A DNA stretch of 64,000 bases from an uncultured Acidimicrobiales bacterium (GTDB lineage: Bacteria > Actinomycetota > Acidimicrobiia > Acidimicrobiales > Aldehydirespiratoraceae): positions 35,572 through 99,571 of the forward strand of contig CATOTC010000005.1 of the NCBI GenBank assembly GCA_951812975.1, in the 5' to 3' direction. A program made the position numbers and the translations under genes. The notes below the pieces were generated by a model. It ran no database searches. It saw only the letters and a list, made by a program, of their open reading frames with translations, and was not told the origin of the DNA. Below, in pieces: positions 43,695-51,293 of the stretch. Each line of letters opens with the position of its first letter. The first letter of the stretch is position 1.

Positions 43695-44027
43695 CTATAA
43701 GGGAGGGTTGGCCGTATCGGGTTCTGGGAGCGCGATGCGTTCGTTGTCGAAGACGGCGACGAGTTCGAGGCGGCCTCCCATGGCTTCGATGACGTTGCGC
43801 CAAGTGGACAAGCGGTTGTCGTCGGCGGATTCCATCGCGGAGATCGACGCCTGAGTCCGTTCAAGCGTCTGTGCCAGTTCGGACTGTGTGAGCCTTCGAT
43901 GACGACGCAGTTGTGCGAGGTTGAAGGCGATCGTGTCCGCTCGGGCCTCGTTCTTGATGGCTTCGATGCGTTCGCGGCGCTCGGGGCTGAGGTCGCCGAC
44001 AATGTCAGCGAACGTTCTGTGTCCCAT
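43695..44027 (-). CDS. XRE-family HTH antitoxin (HigA-like)
   Basis: 110 residues. An N-terminal helical stretch (SPERRERIEAIKNEARADTI) is followed by a lambda-repressor-type HTH: LAQLRRHRRLTQSELAQTL with recognition helix TQASISAMESADDNRLSTW, then a short C-terminal segment (EAMGGRLELVAVF) often seen in HigA-type antitoxins. It lies 44 nt downstream of a HigB-like toxin gene, in toxin-first order as is typical of higBA. It probably autorepresses the promoter at 44447-44475. Confidence 0.85.
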   Translation of the reverse strand: MGHRTFADIVGDLSPERRERIEAIKNEARADTIAFNLAQLRRHRRLTQSELAQTLERTQASISAMESADDNRLSTWRNVIEAMGGRLELVAVFDNERIALPEPDTANPPL

Positions 44028-44071
44028 GATTGCTCTCTCTTTTCTTGTTCTTCATCTCTTCTTGTAATTAT

Positions 44072-44440
44072 TCATTCTTCGTGTAGATCATCGCCCGCAA
44101 GATCGGCCAAGTACTCCTCATAGAGCTCTTCCGCTCGGGGTATCGCTCTCGCATACCAGCGCTGCCACTGACCGCTCTTGTCACCACCGAGCAACAAGAT
44201 CGCTTGACGGCGCGGATCGAAGATGAACAGCACTCGGCAGTGCTTTGCACGACCTCGTGGTCTCAGTTCCTTCATGTTGTGATACTTCGAGCCCTTGATC
44301 CGATCGGTGTAGGGCCGATCCAGTTCAGGGCCTTGCTCGGTTAGCAACTCAACGACAGCGATCACTTCGTCCTGGTGGGACTCAGCAAGGCCGCCGAACC
44401 AGTCGGCGAACTCATCGGTACCGTTGACCTTCCATGGCAT
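44072..44440 (-). CDS. HigB/Gp49-like RelE-superfamily toxin
   Basis: 122 residues. KVNGTDEFADWFGGLAESHQ at the N terminus, GSKYHNMKELRPR in the middle, RVLFIFDPRRQAILLLGGDK and RAIPRAEELYEEYL match the phage-derived Gp49-like/HigB family of ribosome-dependent mRNA interferases. It is the first gene of a toxin-antitoxin pair. The start is most likely ATG 44440, which coincides with the predicted transcription start (leaderless). A GTG at 44446 would precede the -10-proximal start site. Confidence 0.85.
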   Translation of the reverse strand: MPWKVNGTDEFADWFGGLAESHQDEVIAVVELLTEQGPELDRPYTDRIKGSKYHNMKELRPRGRAKHCRVLFIFDPRRQAILLLGGDKSGQWQRWYARAIPRAEELYEEYLADLAGDDLHEE

Positions 44441-44446
44441 TCCCAC

Positions 44447-44475
44447 ACTATAAGGTTTGATCTATATAAAGTCAA
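44447..44475 (-). promoter_or_regulatory. Consensus promoter of the toxin-antitoxin operon
   Basis: On the minus strand TTGACT (44470-44475), a 17-bp spacer, then TATAGT (44447-44452). The predicted start point falls about 7 nt on, at the toxin ATG 44440. It is one of the best -35/-10 pairs I saw in the window. Confidence 0.6.
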
Positions 44476-44506
44476 AGCTATATTTCTGGTCGTGGGCTAC
44501 AAACCT

Positions 44507-44633
44507 GACTGCCAGTCGCGCCAGTCTGCTTCCAAGACCAGCACCGAGACAGCTGGATCCGCCGACGGACGATTCGCCAAAGCACAGACCGCCGACCCCC
44601 ACCGACGATCACGTAGTCGTAGCGATCCCGCAT
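44507..44633 (-). pseudogene. Truncated, frameshifted duplicate of the GMC oxidase 5' end
   Basis: This is the right-hand copy of the direct duplication of 41981-42143 (similarity extends to about 44673, covering the upstream region). It still starts with an ATG reading [13 protein letters not shown], but one C is missing from the run of C at about 44596-44600. This shifts the frame after the Gly motif. In the other frame the homologous peptide continues as [20 protein letters not shown]. Similarity stops at about 44511, next to the toxin promoter, so only about 40 codons remain. It cannot encode a flavoprotein. The 44447-44761 gap holds this relic, the toxin promoter, and upstream DNA of the next gene. 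Confidence 0.85.
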
Positions 44634-44761
44634 CAGCGCATTCTAAGCTCCCCACGGTCCGTGCCGGGACGCGGACGATCCGCAAATCCGCCTTGTCGCT
44701 GCCGTGATAAGGTCACCGGTACGCAGTTGCGGGTCACGCCGCACCCGACAGGGGTCCAACG

Positions 44762-45115
44762 ATGGTTAGAAAGATCTTCAGGGAATTGAAGAACTTTGTT
44801 CGATTGATGCGTGGGATGCCACCGATCCGATCAGGAGCGTCCAGATCAGGGGCCAGAGGGGCGCAGGGCGCGGTGCATGCCCAGGGACCCGGCGGCGGTG
44901 CGTTCGGAACCAGCAGCGCCGACAGCCACCTCGGCAAAGCAATCGCCAGCGGCCACCAGGAGAAGGTCTACGGAGACCCCGCCTCAAAGAACCGCTTGGT
45001 CGGTTACGGCGGGCAAGCCCCGCGGTACCGGAAAAAGAAGCTCAATATCGTGACCGTGCTGATCATTCTGCTGTTTCTGGTGATCCTCGTGTCCCAGTTG
45101 TCTCCGCAGTGGTAG
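44762..45115 (+). CDS. Small tail-anchored membrane protein, hypothetical
   Basis: 117 residues. A basic N-terminal helix (RKIFRELKNFVRLMRGM), a Gly/Ala/Ser-rich middle that looks disordered, and a C-terminal hydrophobic segment (IVTVLIILLFLVILVSQL) preceded by RYRKKK, consistent with a tail anchor with a cytosolic N terminus. No family is recognised. A TAAGGT about 50 nt upstream might be a -10. It sits between the toxin-antitoxin module and proVWX. Confidence 0.55.
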   Translation: MVRKIFRELKNFVRLMRGMPPIRSGASRSGARGAQGAVHAQGPGGGAFGTSSADSHLGKAIASGHQEKVYGDPASKNRLVGYGGQAPRYRKKKLNIVTVLIILLFLVILVSQLSPQW

Positions 45116-45226
45116 CTCATAACACAGGGCAGGCCCGCGGTTCCATCGGTCTCGAATGGGGCCAACCCACACTGGGGCGTCGGCTGCGCTAAGGTACCGG
45201 GTCGTCCGCTGCTGGGAGGCTTTTGA

Positions 45227-46450
45227 ATGGTAGAGATGGGTGAAGAGATCATCGTCTTAGACGAGGTCTACAAGATATTCGGTCCGCAGCCGAAGGGCCG
45301 AGCGTTCGACTTGGCTCGTGCGGGGACGGGGAAGAACCGGCTCCAAGCGCTGACTGGACATGTTCTCGGCTTGAACAACGTTTCGTTCTCGGTCAACAAG
45401 GGCGAGATCTTCGTGGTGATGGGCCTTTCGGGATCAGGCAAGTCCACCGCCATCCGAACCGTCAACAAGCTCTTCGACATAACCTACGGCACAGTCAACG
45501 TCGACGGCACGGACGTACAGCAGCTTGAGGGCACCGACCTGCAGGCGTTTCGCCGCCAGTACATGGGCATGGTGTTCCAGCACTTTGCGCTGTTCCCTCA
45601 CCGCAAGGTGATCGACAACGTGAGTTATGGACTCAAGGTTCAGGGTGTCGCCAGACAGACACGCGAGGATGCGGCCATGAAGTCACTGGGTCTGGTGGGG
45701 CTCGACACTTACGCCCAGAGCTTTCCCTCCGAACTCTCCGGCGGGATGCAGCAGCGCGTGGGATTGGCACGAGCACTGGCATCAGACCCGGACATCCTAT
45801 TGATGGACGAAGCCTTCAGTGCATTGGATCCACTGATCCGTCGCCAGATGCAGGACGAGATGATGGAGATCCAAGGTGAGTTGCACAAGACGATCCTGTT
45901 CATCACTCACGATCTCAACGAGGCACTCCGTATCGGCGACAGGGTCTGCATCATGAAGGACGGGGCTGTGGTCCAGATCGGCACGCCCGAGGAGATACTC
46001 ACCCAACCCGCCACCGGCTATGTGGCCGAGTTCGTGCAGGACGTCGACCAGGGCCGAGTGATCCAGGTCCACGAAGTGATGCAGGAACCGGCACCGATCA
46101 ACACGGAGGTCTCCCTGGGAGAGGCACTCAACAAGATGGGCGACCGGTCAGGAGCTTTCGTGGTGGACAGCAACGGTTCGCCCACTCACCTGCTCACTTC
46201 CGAGGACGGAATTCGGGCAGCTTCGGTAGGCACCACCGATATTGCCCCTGCGCTGCGCTCCGACTTCGACCGTTGCGCCCCCAGCGACTGCCTCAACACG
46301 GTCTACGCGGCCGCAGGTCGAGGACTGCCAATAGCGGTCTGCGACGACTCGGGATCGTTGGTAGGCAACCTCGACCCCACCCAGATCATGGAGGAGATGG
46401 GCAGGGTCGAGCATTTGATAGACCACTTCGAGAGAGAGGTGTTCATGTAA
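45227..46450 (+). CDS. proV: Glycine betaine/proline-type ABC transporter ATP-binding protein
   Basis: 407 residues. ABC domain with Walker A VMGLSGSGKSTAIR, Q-loop MVFQHFALFPHR (typical of ProV/OpuAA), signature LSGGMQQRVGLARAL, Walker B ILLMDEAFSALDPL and H-loop FITHDLNEAL. The C-terminal about 120 residues form tandem CBS domains, which sense osmolarity in OpuA. A GGGAGG site at 45214 precedes the ATG. First gene of proVWX for import of glycine betaine, choline or related oniums such as DMSP. Its TAA overlaps the proW ATG by one base. Confidence 0.95.
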   Translation: MVEMGEEIIVLDEVYKIFGPQPKGRAFDLARAGTGKNRLQALTGHVLGLNNVSFSVNKGEIFVVMGLSGSGKSTAIRTVNKLFDITYGTVNVDGTDVQQLEGTDLQAFRRQYMGMVFQHFALFPHRKVIDNVSYGLKVQGVARQTREDAAMKSLGLVGLDTYAQSFPSELSGGMQQRVGLARALASDPDILLMDEAFSALDPLIRRQMQDEMMEIQGELHKTILFITHDLNEALRIGDRVCIMKDGAVVQIGTPEEILTQPATGYVAEFVQDVDQGRVIQVHEVMQEPAPINTEVSLGEALNKMGDRSGAFVVDSNGSPTHLLTSEDGIRAASVGTTDIAPALRSDFDRCAPSDCLNTVYAAAGRGLPIAVCDDSGSLVGNLDPTQIMEEMGRVEHLIDHFEREVFM

Positions 46451-48591
46451 TGACTGTTCTAGCGCAAGCCTCCAACGATGCTGGGGAATCGGTCACCCAC
46501 GACCTAACCGACAACCGGGTGCTCGAAGATTTTCGCATCCCCTTCGGCAAATGGGTCGACCAGGCCGTCGACTGGATCGTCGTCAACTTGGAATGGCTGC
46601 TCGCCCTCATCGAATGGCCGTTCTCATTCCTCAACGACATCCTCGTTGAAACAATCCTTGAGCCGATCTCATGGGTCTGGGTCGTCCTCTTCTTCTTTGT
46701 GATCGGCACACTGATTCGAAACGTGCAGGTCGGTCTGTTCGCGGCGGTCAGCCTCGCAGTATGCGGGCTTCTCGGCAATACCTTCTGGTTGGAGACTGCC
46801 CGAACCATCGGGTTCATAGGAGTAGCTGTTGTCCTGTGCGTGATCATCGGCATACCGCTGGGAGTCGCATGCGGGCGCGTCGACGCCTTCTGGCAGGTGG
46901 TACGGCCAGTTCTCGACGCTATGCAGGTTGTGCATTCGTTCGTGTACATGCTGCCGTTCATCTACTTCTGGGGAATCGGCACGGTGAGCGCGACGATGGT
47001 CACAATGGTGTTCGCACTGCCACCGCTGATCCGGTTGACCAACCTGGGTGTCCGCCAAGTGCCCGCAGATGTGGTGGAGGCAAGCAGGGCCTACGGCGCG
47101 CCCGAGTGGCGCGTGCTCTTCGATGTGCAGATTCCGCTTGCCCGCCCCGCCATCATGACCGGAATCAACCAAACCCTGCTGCTTGCCATATCAATGCTGG
47201 GGATTGCGGCCATCATGGGCGCCGGCGGTCTCGGCCGACTGCTGTTCAATGCATTGTCCCGCCAGGATGTAGGCCTCGGGGCATCCGCCGGCTTGGCCTT
47301 CTTCCTGGTCGCAGTCGTACTGGACCGAATCTCACAGACTGAGGCCAGCGACAAGGGAAGCCTCTTCAGAAGGATAAGACTGGCTTGGCTCCACCGGCGC
47401 GACCCCGAACAGCTCCTAGTCGACGGGAGCGGTGACGCACCCGCAGAATCATCCGACAACGACGACGTTGAGGAGTCGTTCGCCGAGGTGAGCGCCCAGG
47501 AGCGTCCGTGGATGCTCGTGTCCGCCGTAGGCGGCGTTCTGGCCATCGTGTCGGTGTTCCTCACTTGGACCCAGGACGGGGGATTCATCAGTGCTTTCGG
47601 CCGCCGGTCCGATGAGAACATCGTGGGCGAGTCCTTCAACGGTCTGGCAGCCTCAGGAGGCTCCTGGTTCGGTTACCTGACATTGGCGTTCGGTTTGACA
47701 ATCGTGGCCGCGGTGGTGACGACGAGCCTCGCCCCCGGCCGTGGACCCAGGTTCTTCACCACCGACGGCGCGCTGATCAGTTCGCTGGGGTTGCTCGTGA
47801 TGATGATCTGCTACATGTTGACTTCACCAGCGAGCGGAACCTCTCCAGGAACCGGAGCCGGGGTCTATCTCGCACTGGTCGGTGCACTCTTGGCCACCGT
47901 CGGTTCCCTGATGTGGATCCGCTGCGCCGCGCACGCACCTCTACATCCCCTGAGCCTGAAGATCGGCTGGGGTCGGATTATCGGCGGCACCATAGCCACG
48001 TTGGTGATTCTCATCGGAGCATTCTCTGGTTGGTCCTTCGATGAGCGCACCGATCAGGTGGTGAGTGCCGAGACCGAAGCCCTGATCGAAGAACTGAGAC
48101 AGAAGGCGCTCGACAATCCTGCGGATGCCGGCCCGATCGCCGCTGAGATCTCATCCTTGCGAGCACAACTGACCCTCACCGAGCGAAAGATAACCGACGG
48201 GGTCAGCAGTGAAGGGACCGGACTCGGGATCTTGACGCTTGTCGCAGGGTTGATCGGTTTGGCCACCACATTGCCCGCCGGGGGATTGTTCGGCCGCGAG
48301 GAGCAACGTCAATGGCGCTGGAGCACGGTGACGGCCGGTATCGGGGTCGGAGTCGCGGCAGTGGGTTTCAACTGGATCTTCGTTCATGTGCGTTCGGCCG
48401 ATCCCAACTATGTGAGCGGAGTGGGGTCGTTCTTGACGACGATCGGCGGATTCATGCTGGCCGCCACTGCCCTATCGGTCTTGAGGGAGTTCCGCCGATC
48501 CAAGATCTACTCGGACATGGAACCCATCCCCGTGCCCCAGACGACAACCACAGGCGCAGAATCGTCCTCTATTGAACAACCGGTGGCTTGA
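46450..48591 (+). CDS. proW: Glycine betaine ABC permease ProW with a long extra membrane domain
   Basis: 713 residues, about twice the usual ProW length. The N-terminal 300 form the permease: first spans (WVWVVLFFFVIGTLIRNV), then the binding-protein-dependent domain with the EAA motif in EASRAYGAPEWRVLFDVQIPLA. After residue 310 a charged linker leads to an extension of several more hydrophobic segments (WMLVSAVGGVLAIVSVFLTW, GYLTLAFGLTIVAAVVTTS, IIGGTIATLVILIGAFSGW) and a probable coiled coil (AETEALIEELRQKALDN ... SSLRAQLTLTERK). The extension's function is unknown. It could regulate transport. It is coupled to proV. Confidence 0.9.
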   Translation: MTVLAQASNDAGESVTHDLTDNRVLEDFRIPFGKWVDQAVDWIVVNLEWLLALIEWPFSFLNDILVETILEPISWVWVVLFFFVIGTLIRNVQVGLFAAVSLAVCGLLGNTFWLETARTIGFIGVAVVLCVIIGIPLGVACGRVDAFWQVVRPVLDAMQVVHSFVYMLPFIYFWGIGTVSATMVTMVFALPPLIRLTNLGVRQVPADVVEASRAYGAPEWRVLFDVQIPLARPAIMTGINQTLLLAISMLGIAAIMGAGGLGRLLFNALSRQDVGLGASAGLAFFLVAVVLDRISQTEASDKGSLFRRIRLAWLHRRDPEQLLVDGSGDAPAESSDNDDVEESFAEVSAQERPWMLVSAVGGVLAIVSVFLTWTQDGGFISAFGRRSDENIVGESFNGLAASGGSWFGYLTLAFGLTIVAAVVTTSLAPGRGPRFFTTDGALISSLGLLVMMICYMLTSPASGTSPGTGAGVYLALVGALLATVGSLMWIRCAAHAPLHPLSLKIGWGRIIGGTIATLVILIGAFSGWSFDERTDQVVSAETEALIEELRQKALDNPADAGPIAAEISSLRAQLTLTERKITDGVSSEGTGLGILTLVAGLIGLATTLPAGGLFGREEQRQWRWSTVTAGIGVGVAAVGFNWIFVHVRSADPNYVSGVGSFLTTIGGFMLAATALSVLREFRRSKIYSDMEPIPVPQTTTTGAESSSIEQPVA

Positions 48592-48681
48592 CAGAGAATA
48601 AAACGCTATTCTGTCGGTCCGCTCGCTTCGAGCCCGAAGCTCGGCGCGTTTAGGAAACCCAACCCAGGAGGGAAACCCAAC

Positions 48682-50034
48682 ATGATGAAGAAACGAACGC
48701 TCTTGTGGCTCGCCTTGTTAGCAGCGTTCGCTCTGTTTGTTGCAGCGTGCGGAGATGACGACTCCGATACCACGACAGCAGACAGCGGCGACGACATGGC
48801 CGACGACGGCGACGACATGGCCGACGACGGCGACGACATGGCCGACGACGGCGACGACATGGCCGACGACGGCGACGACATGGCCGACGACGGCGACGAC
48901 ATGGCCGACGACGGCGACGACATGGCCGACGACGGCGACGACATGGAAGAGGTGTCGATGACACCGGGTGAAGGCTCGTCAATCACCATGGCCCGCGCGG
49001 ACTGGTCGACTGGCTACTTCCAGGCTCAGGTCTACAAGCAGCTGCTGGAAGAGTTGGGCTACGAGGTATCCGAACCGTCCGAGCTGGAACTCGGTCCGTC
49101 TTTGGCGTATCTCGGTATGTCTCAGGGAGAATTCGACTTCTGGGTCAACAGCTGGTACCCAGGCCACGTCTCCTGGTGGGTACCCGAACTGCCTGACAAC
49201 TCAACGGTCGGTGACCACCTCACCATTGTCGGCAACGAAATGGTCGCCGGCGGTCTGCAGGGATTCTTGATCACCAAGTCCTTCGCCGACGAACATGGTG
49301 TAACCCACCTTGATCAACTCAACGACGACCCGGACATCCTGGCGGCCTTCGACGCTGACGACCAGTCTCCAGGCAACGGCGTCGCCGACATCTACGGATG
49401 TACCGAGAGTTGGACCTGCGACAATATCATCGACAGCCAGATCGCCTTCTCCGACTGGACGAACATCGCTCAGGTGAAGGCCGGCTATGACGCCATGTTC
49501 GCTGAGGCCGCGATCAAGGCCGACGCCGGTGAGCCGATGGTGATCTACACTTGGACCCCGAGTGCCTACATCACCCAGTTGCGCCCAGGTGACAACGTTG
49601 TGTGGCTGGCAGTCGAAGATGTGATCGATGACTCGAACCCGACCGGAATTGAGGGTGGAGAAGGCCACGACCAGAGGCCGGGTCAAGCCAACATCGGACC
49701 CGACGCCTGTCCGGCAGCCGCCAACGCCGACAACTGTCAGCTCGGATGGGTGGCTGCAGACATTCTGGTGACGGCCAACACCGAGTGGCTGAACGCCACC
49801 CCGCACGCCGCTGAGTTGTTCTGTGCAGTCACGTTGTCTGTCATCGACGTGTCGCTGGCCAACGTGGACATGTCCAACGCCGGTGATGACGCCACCGAGG
49901 ACTTCATCGCAGGACTCGCGACCAGCTGGATCGCCGACAACCGCGACCAGGTTGACGGATGGCTCGATCGAGCACGTAATGCGCCAGCGGTGCCAACGTG
50001 TCCGGACACGCCAATCCCACTGGCGCTGCAATAG
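48682..50034 (+). CDS. proX: Glycine betaine-type substrate-binding lipoprotein ProX
   Basis: 450 residues. The signal peptide ends in VAAC (Cys23), followed by an acidic stalk with seven perfect GDDMADD repeats (about residues 36-84). The OpuAC/ProX binding domain includes ITMARADWSTGYFQAQV, DFWVNSWYPGHVSWW (aromatic residues of the cation-pi box), ADIYGCTESWTCDN and VIYTWTPSAYI. It is preceded by an AGGAGGG site. It captures a quaternary ammonium or sulfonium ligand for ProVW. The acidic repeat stalk is unusual. A strong terminator follows. Confidence 0.93.
   Translation: MMKKRTLLWLALLAAFALFVAACGDDDSDTTTADSGDDMADDGDDMADDGDDMADDGDDMADDGDDMADDGDDMADDGDDMADDGDDMEEVSMTPGEGSSITMARADWSTGYFQAQVYKQLLEELGYEVSEPSELELGPSLAYLGMSQGEFDFWVNSWYPGHVSWWVPELPDNSTVGDHLTIVGNEMVAGGLQGFLITKSFADEHGVTHLDQLNDDPDILAAFDADDQSPGNGVADIYGCTESWTCDNIIDSQIAFSDWTNIAQVKAGYDAMFAEAAIKADAGEPMVIYTWTPSAYITQLRPGDNVVWLAVEDVIDDSNPTGIEGGEGHDQRPGQANIGPDACPAAANADNCQLGWVAADILVTANTEWLNATPHAAELFCAVTLSVIDVSLANVDMSNAGDDATEDFIAGLATSWIADNRDQVDGWLDRARNAPAVPTCPDTPIPLALQ
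48787..48933. repeat. Seven tandem 21-bp units in proX
   Basis: The unit is GGCGACGACATGGCCGACGAC, identical in all seven copies, in frame, encoding GDDMADD. Perfect identity implies recent expansion or ongoing homogenisation. An eighth, diverging unit leads into EEVSM. Confidence 0.92.
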
Positions 50035-50106
50035 AGCGTCACAACTGCTGATTGATTCCTGAACCGTTGCAGGTCCAAGAATCAATCCAGCTACATAACC
50101 GAAAAC

Positions 50107-50132
50107 GGGGGTGGGGCTTCGGCCCCACCCCC
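50107..50132 (+). terminator. Rho-independent-type terminator after proVWX
   Basis: GGGGGTGGGGC, a TTCG tetraloop, then GCCCCACCCCC: an 11-bp perfect GC stem, followed by TCACATTTTGC with a short T run. Located 72 nt after the proX stop. Confidence 0.75.
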
Positions 50133-50226
50133 TCACATTTTGCTATTTCCCCAAGCGAGTCCGAGGTGTACTCTGAGCGCTGGACCGATGCGCTCGGCCT
50201 CTCTGATAGATCTTGTAGAGGTAACA

Positions 50227-50604
50227 GTGGGCAGCTTGAACATGACTCCGATTGACAAACGCCTTGCGGAGGCCCGTCAGAATCTTGAACGTGTGGAACC
50301 GGCTTATCTGCCTGAAAAGCTGAGTGTCGGCGCGATCCTTGTCGACATTCGTCCTGAGTCCTTCCGCCTCGATGAAGGCGTCCATCCCGATGCCCTGGTG
50401 ATTGAACGCAACGTCCTTGAATGGCGACTCGATCCCAACTCTGATACCCGCATCGTCGACATCGAACCGGACACACCGATCATCATCATGTGCAACGAGG
50501 GATACGCCTCGAGTCTGGCGGCCGCGGATCTGCTCGCGATGGGGTTCACGGCCGCAACTGATCTGGTCGGCGGCTACCGCGCGTGGCGGTCAGCTCAGAC
50601 GTAG
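50227..50604 (+). CDS. Rhodanese-like sulfurtransferase domain protein
   Basis: About 125 residues. A single rhodanese domain: ILVDIRPESFRLDEGVHPDAL (CH2A-like), ERNVLEWRLD, then the active-site loop IIIMCNEGYASSLAA with the catalytic Cys followed by NEGYAS, and GFTAATDLVGGYRAW at the end. It may transfer sulfane sulfur. In small-protein form the role is open. GTG 50227 has GAGG 5 nt upstream and is preferred over ATG 50242. Its 3' end overlaps the convergent gene by 10 nt. Confidence 0.82.
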   Translation: MGSLNMTPIDKRLAEARQNLERVEPAYLPEKLSVGAILVDIRPESFRLDEGVHPDALVIERNVLEWRLDPNSDTRIVDIEPDTPIIIMCNEGYASSLAAADLLAMGFTAATDLVGGYRAWRSAQT

Positions 50605-51230
50605 TCGCGAACGGCTTCCCAGATCTCTGAGGAGCCGTCGTCCCAGGAGTCTCCGTAGTCCCAGAACTTGGTCCGGTCGATCGTTATCGCTCCGCTGCCC
50701 ACGACACCACCGGGCAGACGCCCATTGTGAATACGTACCGACCGGTACTGGCGGGGCGAGACTTCTGCGACCGCCCGCATGTGCACGGCACTGTTGCGCC
50801 ATGCCTCCGAATCGACGGGCTTCTCGTGAATAACGAGATTCGCCCAGTAGTTGTCGACCAGTTCTGTGGAGCTGTAGCTCAGAATCCCCGGGTGGGACCT
50901 GAACTCCAGAAGCAGGTCAACCTCGACGTCGTCCACGACGGATTGCCTGGCCTGGGGCCGCCGCTCACCGAAGAATCCGACCACACGCCGCTGGAGCGGT
51001 TGGGCAAGCGCTTCAGGATCACAGATCACCGCTCGCCTCGCCAGGCCGTGGACATCCCAGTACAGAGTCTCGAAAGGTTGTAGATCTATCTCCCCGTTAT
51101 CGACTTGGCGGGCCAGAACACGTACGTCCTGGAGCATGTACGCCAGCAGAGCCTCGTCGGACATCACCAACGCGAGGTCCGTGCACGGATGGTCGTCAAG
51201 TTGTTCAGTGGCGGCGAGTTCTCTCAACAC
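50595..51230 (-). CDS. Hypothetical protein at the end of the Rieske/MttB operon
   Basis: 211 residues, soluble, no motif I recognise. It is Asp/Glu- and Trp-rich toward the end (RTKFWDYGDSWDDGSSEIWEAV) and has SYSSTELVDNYWANLVIHEKP in the middle. The start is GTG at 51230, 63 nt downstream of the DddP-like gene on the same strand, so it is probably the last gene of that operon. A role in onium metabolism is guilt by association only. Confidence 0.55.
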   Translation of the reverse strand: MLRELAATEQLDDHPCTDLALVMSDEALLAYMLQDVRVLARQVDNGEIDLQPFETLYWDVHGLARRAVICDPEALAQPLQRRVVGFFGERRPQARQSVVDDVEVDLLLEFRSHPGILSYSSTELVDNYWANLVIHEKPVDSEAWRNSAVHMRAVAEVSPRQYRSVRIHNGRLPGGVVGSGAITIDRTKFWDYGDSWDDGSSEIWEAVRDYV

Positions 51231-51293
51231 CGCAGATATTGGACCCTTGCTGCTGGTGTGTCAATCGCAGTCTCGTGCAGTCTTGGCTCCGGT

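Noticed and set aside
44497..44685. Small intact gene in the relic region
   Set aside because: It is a frameshifted remnant of the GMC oxidase 5' end, recognisable by the [20 protein letters not shown] peptide.
46273..46449. Upstream extension of proW
   Set aside because: It runs out of frame through the conserved end of proV. The ATG at 46450 overlapping the proV stop is the natural start.
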